From Psychrobacter glacincola (GTDB lineage: Bacteria; Pseudomonadota; Gammaproteobacteria; Pseudomonadales; Moraxellaceae): a stretch of 64,000 bases of DNA. The notes beneath the pieces were generated by a model. The model did not search any database. It was given only the letters and a program-made list of their open reading frames with translations, and was not told where the DNA came from. A program made the position numbers and the translations under genes. Of this stretch, positions 57,713 through 64,000 are shown piece after piece (positions within the stretch are counted from its first letter, which is position 1; every line of letters begins with the position of its first letter). The stretch spans positions 372,001 to 436,000 of the forward strand of contig NZ_CAJGZH010000001.1 in the NCBI RefSeq assembly GCF_904846075.1, in the 5' to 3' direction.

Positions 57713-58614
57713 ATGTCTAACCGCGACCTCATTATTTTTATCACCTTATCCTTTATGTGGTCGCTGTCTTTTATTTTTTATCGTATCGGCGTGCCTGAGT
57801 TTGGCTCGTTAGCTTTTGCGAGCCTTCGTGTGGTCTTGGCTGGGCTGACCATGCTGGTTTTTGTTTTAATCAGCCCAAAAACAGAGAGGGTATACGGGAT
57901 AACTGGAAAGTGTTGACGCTGGTTGGATTATTTTCTGCGGCTATTCCCTTTATCCTGTTTGCCTTTTCAGCGCGATCGGTAAACGCAGGGGTGTTGGCGG
58001 TGCTCAATGCGTCTGTGCCGATGATGAGCGGTTTCATCGCCAGTACCTTTTTTAAAGACAGACTGTCAAGAACACAACTTCTCGGTTTAGTCATCGGTGT
58101 TATCGGTGTGATTATTTTGATGAGTGAAAACTTATTTGGCGGTAGCGGGCAGGGCGCTGAGTCAAGTTCAGGGTTGCTACCAATGGGCTATGCGTTATTG
58201 GCCTGTGTCGGTTATGCCGTCGGTGCCAATATTACCAGAAACTACTTATACAGTGTCTCGCCAGTGGCAATTACCGCAGGTTCGCTCATCATTGCCAGTG
58301 TGATCATGTTGCCGATAGCAGTCTACGAATTCCCATATGGTAAAAGCATTAGCCTTACTGCTTGGGTTTCTGTCATTTGTATTGGCGTATTTTCAACCGC
58401 CATTGCCTTGATTTTTATGAATCAATTGATAAAAAGTATTGGTCCTATGCGCGCAACCAGTATTACCTTGGTGATTCCGATTTTTGCGATTATATTGGGT
58501 TACTTATTGCTTGGTGAAGCATTGGACACACCTGCGATCATCGGCTCGATGGTGATATTGTTTGGCACTTACTTGTCTTTAGAGTTGTCCATTAAAAAGA
58601 TGCTCAAATTGTAA
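57713..58614 (+). pseudogene. EamA/DMT-family transporter, frameshifted
   Basis: Ten-helix drug/metabolite transporter of about 300 residues read in two frames. 57713-57916 gives the first two helices (LIIFITLSFMWSLSFIFYRIGVPEF); the rest continues in another frame with NREGIRDNWKVLTLVGLFSAAIPFILFAFSARSVNAGVLAVLNASVPMMSGFIASTFF to 58614. The break is at the A5 run 57877-57881: one more A would restore a single frame (SPK-NREG). Both EamA repeats are otherwise intact, so this is either a homopolymer sequencing error, a recent mutation, or phase-variable. A downstream GTG start at 57910 could not give a complete transporter. Confidence 0.85.
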
Positions 58615-58955
58615 AAATCTCGATTGGGTCATCGTTCAACACGCCCTAAGTAGACTTTTGACTGAGAGGTTGTGAGTACACGTTATTGATAAATAATGTT
58701 ATTTTGCTATTTATGTTTTTCAATGATTAAAGCCATTCGCTTAATAGGCTAATAAGAGGCGTTGAATAATGAGTATTATCAATACCGATATCATGCCATA
58801 TTGATATTTTTATTGGTCATTTTTCCTTGGAATTATCACGTTTGCCCCCTATAAAGACTACGGATTATAAATAGCGTATTAAAAAACGAGCGCGCTATTT
58901 ATTCATTAATAACAAACCAATCATTATGGTTTTATAACAACAAATAAGGCTTTTT
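58615..58955. other. Intergenic region before nemA
   Basis: 341 bp, AT-rich, no ORF or operator that I can support. Confidence 0.45.
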
Positions 58956-60059
58956 ATGGCACACGATAATTTATTTGAACCCGTAGAAATGGGTACGCAA
59001 ACCCTAAAAAACCGCATCATCATGGCACCGTTGACACGTCTACGTTCAATCGAACCTGGTGATGTACCGACGGCACTTGCTGGAGAGTATTATTCACAGC
59101 GTGCGAGTGCTGGGCTTGTTATTACTGAAGCGACGCAGGTATCTTTTCAGGCAAAAGGCTATGCTGGTGCGCCGGGTATCCATACCCAAGATCAAATCAC
59201 TGCGTGGAAAACCATCGTTGATAATGTCCATGCCAAAGGTGGCAAAATTGTCGTACAGCTATGGCACACAGGATTGGTCGCGCATGAAAGCGTGCAGCCT
59301 GATGGCAAAGCGCCGATTTCAGCGTCTGATGTGCATGTCGGTGTGCGTACGTCATTGCGTGATAGCAATAATCACGCCATCCGTGTTGAAGCGACCACGC
59401 CACGTCCAGCGACACTTGATGAGATTAAGCAAGTCATCGCTGATTTTGCCCAAGCGACCAAAAATGCTAAAGAAGCAGGCTTTGATGGAGTAGAGATTCA
59501 TGGTGCGCATGGTTATCTATTGCATCAGTTTTGGGTTGAGCAAACCAATCAGCGTGATGATGAGTATGGCGGTAGCCGTGAGAATCGTGCGCGTCTGACT
59601 CTTGATGTCATTGATGCTTGTGTTGATGCGTGGGATGCTGATCATGTGGGTATTCGTATCTCGCCACTTGGCACGTTTAACAATGTAGAAGCAGGCTACA
59701 ACGAAGACGAAAACATCTGGCTAGTTGAACAGATCAACAAGCGTGGTCTGATGTATTTGCATATCTCTGAGCCTGATTGGGCAGGTGGTACGCCTTATAG
59801 TGATGCATTCCGTCAGCGTGTCCGTGATGCTTTTGATAATATGATCATCGCTGCTGGTGGCTATACGGCTGAAAAAGCGGAGAAAAACATCAAAGACGGC
59901 TATATCGATGCGGTTGCTTTTGGCCGTGATTATATCGCCAATCCTGATTTGGTTGAGCGTATCCGAGAAGGGGCAGCGCTCAATGAGCAGCATCCAGAGA
60001 GTTTTTATGGTGGTGGTAATGAAGGCTATACCGATTATCCATTCCTTAACCAAGCATAA
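58956..60059 (+). CDS. nemA: Old-yellow-enzyme alkene reductase (NemA type)
   Basis: FMN-dependent NADPH reductase of activated alkenes, N-ethylmaleimide and nitro-esters. The 367-residue barrel has [65 protein letters not shown] (with the H of QLWH), the substrate pair in [27 protein letters not shown], and [15 protein letters not shown]. Length equals E. coli NemA (365). AAGG precedes the ATG. A terminator shared with the convergent pirin gene follows. No nemR repressor is next to it. Confidence 0.94.
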   Translation: MAHDNLFEPVEMGTQTLKNRIIMAPLTRLRSIEPGDVPTALAGEYYSQRASAGLVITEATQVSFQAKGYAGAPGIHTQDQITAWKTIVDNVHAKGGKIVVQLWHTGLVAHESVQPDGKAPISASDVHVGVRTSLRDSNNHAIRVEATTPRPATLDEIKQVIADFAQATKNAKEAGFDGVEIHGAHGYLLHQFWVEQTNQRDDEYGGSRENRARLTLDVIDACVDAWDADHVGIRISPLGTFNNVEAGYNEDENIWLVEQINKRGLMYLHISEPDWAGGTPYSDAFRQRVRDAFDNMIIAAGGYTAEKAEKNIKDGYIDAVAFGRDYIANPDLVERIREGAALNEQHPESFYGGGNEGYTDYPFLNQA

Positions 60060-60144
60060 TGGATAATCAGCTGCCCTTATGATTAGCTAACCTTAAGGTG
60101 TGTTAAAAACACCCTCACCGTTAGCCGATACATAAGCACATAAT

Positions 60145-60181
60145 AAAAAGCCACCTGACGCAGACCGTCAGGTGGCTTTTT
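60145..60181. terminator. Bidirectional terminator between nemA and the pirin gene
   Basis: 16-bp stem AAAAAGCCACCTGACG (60145-60160) / CGTCAGGTGGCTTTTT (60166-60181) with A- and T-rich ends. Confidence 0.92.
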
Positions 60182-60197
60182 GATGCCTGTATTTTAA

Positions 60198-61169
60198 CTA
60201 TTTAACAAAGTTGCCCGTTTGGTAATCCCGAAACGTTTGGCGGAGCTCTTCTTGGGTGTTCATTACAAAGGGTCCATAACCTGCGACTGGTTCGCCGATA
60301 GGTTCGCCGCTCAATAGTAAAAGCTTGACTGGTGCTTGCTTGCCATTTTCGGTAGCAGGATAATGCAGCTCAATGCTATCAGTAGAAGGTTTTTGCTGAG
60401 CTTGCCCATCAGTGCGGTGCTGAGTTGGCGCATCAAATTGAATCAAATTACCGGCACTGACTGACGTACCATTGACCAGTAGCTCACCTTCTTGTACCAG
60501 CAGTAGCGTATTGTGGGTGTTGGGCACTTTTAGCGTCGTCGCGCCCGCAGTATGCAGTTCAATATCCCATAAGTTAATCGGAGTAAAGGTATTTGCCGCG
60601 CCTCTGATTTCTTGCCACGCACCAGCAATGATAGCCGCCTTACCAATAATCGTCGTTTGGTGGTTAGGGTTGCTGCTGTCGATTAACTCAACGATAGGCA
60701 GATCTGCCCGTTTGATGCTTTGATAGTTTGGGTCGGTCAGTTTGTGCGCACTTGGCAAATTAACCCACAATTGCACCATACTAAAGACGCCACCACGTTG
60801 ACCGAAAGCCTCCGAATGAAACTCTTCGTGCATGATGCCACGACCTGCGGTCATCCATTGCACATCGCCTTTTTGAATAATCCCTTGCCCGCCTACTGAA
60901 TCGGCATGACTGATTTCACCTTCGTAGGCGATAGTGACGGTTTCAAAGCCTTTGTGTGGATGCTGTCCGACTCCATGCGGCTGTGTTTTATAATTGGGGT
61001 TCGGATCAAAGGTTGTTGGTTTGCCATAATCAAATAACAAAAAAGGGTCGGTATGGCTATAATTAAAATGAGGATTATCGTCAAGATGGTTGATTAAGGT
61101 CTTTACATAAAAGCCGTCACCTACCCAGTGCGGCGCTTTATCACCATGAATATTTTTAATAGGACGCAT
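60198..61169 (-). CDS. Pirin family protein
   Basis: A 323-residue bicupin. The N-terminal domain has the metal-binding set: QHPHKGFETVTIAYEG (two His) and GRGIMHEEF (His and Glu) with GDVQWMTAGRGIMH, the pirin signature. The C-terminal domain ends in GEPIGEPVAGYGPFVMNTQEELRQTFRDYQTG, as in bacterial pirins with quercetinase-like activity. Cytoplasmic. GAGG precedes the start. Function in this organism unknown; some homologues act in stress or redox control. Confidence 0.92.
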   Translation of the reverse strand: MRPIKNIHGDKAPHWVGDGFYVKTLINHLDDNPHFNYSHTDPFLLFDYGKPTTFDPNPNYKTQPHGVGQHPHKGFETVTIAYEGEISHADSVGGQGIIQKGDVQWMTAGRGIMHEEFHSEAFGQRGGVFSMVQLWVNLPSAHKLTDPNYQSIKRADLPIVELIDSSNPNHQTTIIGKAAIIAGAWQEIRGAANTFTPINLWDIELHTAGATTLKVPNTHNTLLLVQEGELLVNGTSVSAGNLIQFDAPTQHRTDGQAQQKPSTDSIELHYPATENGKQAPVKLLLLSGEPIGEPVAGYGPFVMNTQEELRQTFRDYQTGNFVK

Positions 61170-61354
61170 TTATTACCTCGTCAGACAAAACGTATTTTTT
61201 AATAAAAAAGTTCTGTTAAGTTACGCTACATTTATAGCCACCTATATTGTGTTTATTTTAATAATTTATCAAGGACTAATGTAGATAAAAGGCAACTTAA
61301 GTAGAATAAAAATAGGGATATCTCATTAGAGCGTGGTGGGCATTTAGCCATGGC

Positions 61355-61393
61355 GCTGTTTATAAATGCTGTTTATAAGTGCTGTTTATAAGT
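61355..61393. repeat. 13-bp tandem repeat, three units
   Basis: GCTGTTTATAAAT followed by two copies of GCTGTTTATAAGT, then degenerate and inverted remnants (GTAAGCACTG, ATAAGCACTG) up to the end of the YhiN-type gene at 61441. Confidence 0.75.
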
Positions 61394-61440
61394 TCTATCT
61401 GTAAGCACTGCCGATAAGCACTGTTTATGATTAAATGAGG

Positions 61441-62757
61441 TTAAACCACTTCACCGCAGACAAAGCCACTGGCCCATGCCCATTGGAAGTTATAGCCGCC
61501 AAGCCAACCAGTAACATCCAGCACTTCACCGATAAAGTATAAGCCCTCCTGCATGTTACTTTGCATGGTCTTTGAGGAGACTTCATCAGTTTTTACACCG
61601 CCGCGGGTCACCTCAGCGGTACGATAGCCTTCTGTACCAGAGGGTTTGAGCTGCCAGCCATTCAAAGTCGCGCCAAGCTCCGTCAGCCGCTCATCTTTAA
61701 TATTGGCAAGTTCGGTGTCTTTGATATCGTCCCAAAGGTGCGTTTGTAGCGCGGCAAGCAGCTTTTTTGGTAGCTTATTACTGTCATCGCCACTATCGGT
61801 ATAATCCGCGACGACCGTCCGAATCAGTTGCTTTGGGTGCGATTTTTTGTGCGCAAGGAGCAGCGCTGTCATGTCGATATTTGGCAGCAGGTTGATACTA
61901 ATGGTCTCGCCAGTGTGCCAATAGCTTGATAGTTGTAGCATAGCAGGGCCTGAGAGCCCGCGATGGGTAAACAACATAGGCAATTTAAAAGAGATGCGCT
62001 CATTGCTAGCGATGACTGGCAAACTAATACCAGCCAAAGATCGAATAAGCTCACCCGTTTTATCCGTAAAGGTAAAAGGCACTAAGCTGGCATCGGTTGC
62101 AATCAGCGTGTGCCCAAATTGCTGCGCCAATTCATATCCTAAACCACTGGCTCCCATCGTTGGAATAGACAGTCCGCCAGTAGCGACCACGAGTGACTCA
62201 CAGCGGTAGCCTATTTGCGGCAGTTTGGTTTGATTGGCGGATTCTTTTCTCTCTTGCTTTTCTTTTTTGCTAAGCTGCTTGCTGGACAGTAATTCAAATT
62301 TGGCGTTCTTGTCATTTTCGATAGCTTGTACACTGTCAATCTGCGCATTTAGCTTTACTTGTACGCCAGCTGCCGTACATTCCGCGAGGAGCATGGTCAA
62401 AATATCTTGCGCTGAATCATCACAAAATAGCTGACCGTGTTCGCGCTCATGGTAAGGGATGTTATGTGCTGCCACCATACCGATAAACTCCCAGCTGGGG
62501 TAACGACTAAGCGCGGATTTACAGAAATGCTGATTGGCACCGATAAAGTGCTCAGGCTCCACATAATAATTGGTAAAGTTGCAACGTCCGCCACCTGACA
62601 TGAGGATTTTTTTGCCCGCTTTATTGGCATGGTCTAATACCAGTACGCGGCGACCACGGTGACCCGCTGTGAGCGCACAGTATAGCCCTGACGCGCCAGC
62701 GCCGATGATGATGACATCATAGTGGGTGTATTGTGATGCATTGCGGTGATTGCTCAT
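61441..62757 (-). CDS. YhiN/HI0933-family flavoprotein
   Basis: A 438-residue predicted NAD(P)/FAD-dependent oxidoreductase: VIIIGAGASGLYCALTAGHRGRRVLVLDHANKAGKKILMSGGGRCNFTN (FAD loop, residues 14-62) is the hallmark of the HI0933/YhiN family, with LVVATGGLSIPTMGASGLGYELAQQFGH and the C-terminal EVTRGGVKTDEVSSKTMQSNMQEGLYFIGEVLDVTGWLGGYNFQWAWASG. A Lys/Glu-rich inserted loop lies at about 160-185. Reaction unknown. Good match in length to E. coli YhiN (400). Confidence 0.92.
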   Translation of the reverse strand: MSNHRNASQYTHYDVIIIGAGASGLYCALTAGHRGRRVLVLDHANKAGKKILMSGGGRCNFTNYYVEPEHFIGANQHFCKSALSRYPSWEFIGMVAAHNIPYHEREHGQLFCDDSAQDILTMLLAECTAAGVQVKLNAQIDSVQAIENDKNAKFELLSSKQLSKKEKQERKESANQTKLPQIGYRCESLVVATGGLSIPTMGASGLGYELAQQFGHTLIATDASLVPFTFTDKTGELIRSLAGISLPVIASNERISFKLPMLFTHRGLSGPAMLQLSSYWHTGETISINLLPNIDMTALLLAHKKSHPKQLIRTVVADYTDSGDDSNKLPKKLLAALQTHLWDDIKDTELANIKDERLTELGATLNGWQLKPSGTEGYRTAEVTRGGVKTDEVSSKTMQSNMQEGLYFIGEVLDVTGWLGGYNFQWAWASGFVCGEVV

Positions 62758-63268
62758 GGTCGTCTCATAAAATAATAGGTTTAAAAACCAGCCACCAAAT
62801 CCGTCATCGAATCAACAACAGAGTCGATTGCTTATTTTCATAGCAGCAGGTCAATAAGAGGGTTTGGTGAAGGGTGTATTTTGGCGTCGTATCTCGCGTG
62901 TAGCTATTGTCCATATTTCATACAAGGTTACAAGGATTAAATGTCATATCGTTATCTGATATCTGGACGGTGATGTCTTTATTTATACCAAAATCAAAAC
63001 ATGTTTTAAATTAATCAATAGCAATAGTAAAAGCGAGTAGATGCAAAACCACACCTCGTCAATAAATTTTATCATGGGTGATCAAGTATACCGCCGCTGT
63101 ATAGGCATATTGTTATGAATGGCTGTTGATACCTTGCAACCGTTCTGCTTATTTGTCAAACTAACCGTGAGTGTCACACATTATGGAAGATGACCCTTAT
63201 CACCTGTACAGGCAGTCGTTTTCGACCGTTATGCGTGCAGGTCATAATAATTAAAAAGGACAAATACG
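62758..63268. other. Divergent intergenic region YhiN-type / acs
   Basis: 511 bp without a supported gene. It has a GTGAGTGTCAC inverted repeat (spacing wrong for a CRP site) and a small GTCG-TTTT-CGAC hairpin near 63208. It should hold the acs promoter. Confidence 0.45.
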
Positions 63269-64000
63269 ATGACTCAAAAATCATTCCCCATTGCGGCCGA
63301 ATTTATCGCTGCTGCCAATACTACCGCTGAACAATACCGCGAAGACTACGAAAAATCTATCGAATCACCTCAGGCTAATGATGCTTTTTGGGCGAAGCGT
63401 GCCGAGCTGATCGATTGGATAAAAAAACCGACCAAAATCAGCGACGTTAACTATGATTTGGATGATTTTCGCATAAAATGGTTTGAGGACGGCGAGTTGA
63501 ATATCTCTGTTAACTGTCTAGACCGACATGTCAAAAAAAATCCTTACAAGCCTGCCATTATTTGGGAGGGCGATCACCCTTCACTGCACAAAATCATCTC
63601 CTTTAAAGAGCTGCATCAAGCGGTCTGTCGCTTGGGTAATTCCATGCGTAAGCTTGGGGTCAAAAAAGGCGATCGCGTGACCTTGTATATGCCGATGATA
63701 CCTGAAGCAATGATAGCGATGCTGGCATGTACCCGTATTGGCGCTGTGCATTCCGTGGTCTTTGGTGGCTTTTCTGCTGAGAGCTTGGGCAATCGCCTGA
63801 TAGACAGTCGCTCAAAAATCATCATTACGGCTGATGAAGGCTTACGTGGTAATAAGCATACGCCGCTTAAAGCCAATGTCGATCGGGCACTAGATATGGA
63901 TGGCACTGACAGCGTCACCAACGTCATTGTCGTTCATCGTACGGGTAATTCTGTACCGATGAGTGGTCGCCGCGATGTTTGGTATCATAACTTGGTCGAT
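63269..64000 (+). CDS. acs: Acetyl-CoA synthetase, N-terminal part (partial)
   Basis: The first 244 residues of the AMP-forming acetyl-CoA synthetase (full length about 650), cut by the right edge. Visible: the N-terminal ACAS domain ([24 protein letters not shown]), [97 protein letters not shown] precedes the ATG by 7 nt. Activates acetate for the TCA/glyoxylate cycle, a partner to the fatty-acid activating genes in this window. Confidence 0.95.
   Translation, partial: MTQKSFPIAAEFIAAANTTAEQYREDYEKSIESPQANDAFWAKRAELIDWIKKPTKISDVNYDLDDFRIKWFEDGELNISVNCLDRHVKKNPYKPAIIWEGDHPSLHKIISFKELHQAVCRLGNSMRKLGVKKGDRVTLYMPMIPEAMIAMLACTRIGAVHSVVFGGFSAESLGNRLIDSRSKIIITADEGLRGNKHTPLKANVDRALDMDGTDSVTNVIVVHRTGNSVPMSGRRDVWYHNLVD

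Noticed and set aside
63150..63180. Possible CRP site before acs
   Set aside because: GTGAGTGTCAC has only three bases between half-sites; a CRP site needs TGTGA-N6-TCACA.

Overview
The window is a chromosomal segment of a gammaproteobacterium of the Moraxellaceae, most probably a Psychrobacter. This rests on protein style and gene neighbourhoods (lolB-ispE-tRNA-Gln-prs-rplY-pth next to hemA; dapA-bamC-purC), moderate GC, AT-rich intergenic DNA and a short AccA; no database search was possible. The species is not determined.

Layout. 1-6.1 kb: metallophosphoesterase tail, dapA, a very short BamC-like lipoprotein, purC, an AtoE-type transporter, a 3-methyladenine DNA glycosylase and a small NIF3-like protein. 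5.7-8.0 kb: two paralogous lipoproteins, then an intergenic region that holds a strong candidate for a GacA-activated, CsrA/RsmA-sequestering small RNA (perfect GacA box, serial GGA hairpins, terminator), then a CsbD-like gene. 8.5-25.6 kb: TetR regulator and molybdopterin oxidoreductase, dadA, ygfZ, yjdM/phnA, hemL, fadD, ppx, accA, tilS, a GNAT enzyme, proC and yggT. 25.7-37.4 kb: thiD, tRNA-Ser and tRNA-Arg, an RDD-protein gene broken by an exact 86-bp inverted copy of its own 5' part, a Ca/Na antiporter, panD, pth, rplY, prs, two identical tRNA-Gln genes, ispE, lolB and a large TPR protein. 38-46.6 kb: hemA, a 16-bp tandem array, a class V aminotransferase, two YeeE/YedE half-transporters, a medium-chain acyl-CoA synthetase and fadH.

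Accessory DNA lies at 46.7-50.6 kb and 51.9-54.2 kb. The first block looks like an orphan type VI secretion cargo locus: PAAR protein, L,D-transpeptidase-like candidate effector, overlapping lipoprotein (candidate immunity) and a Sel1-repeat lipoprotein. The second, beyond lplA, is a retron-like cassette read leftwards: structured RNA, a previously uncalled 44-aa basic peptide, a small XRE-type HTH protein and a retron-type reverse transcriptase, followed by an attC-like inverted repeat in the orientation expected at the 3' end of an integron cassette. The window closes with a GMC oxidoreductase, a stand-alone trpB, a frameshifted EamA transporter, nemA, a pirin, a YhiN-type flavoprotein and the start of acs.

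Together the housekeeping genes cover lysine, proline, pantothenate, thiamine, haem, isoprenoid and purine supply, translation quality (pth, tilS, rplY) and fatty-acid use (fadD, alkK-like, fadH, atoE-like, acs, accA). A family of about 107-bp dispersed repeats with TATAGTC/GACTATA ends occurs three times. The main points to check are the Rsm-type RNA, the retron cassette, the PAAR effector locus and the inverted duplication in the RDD gene.
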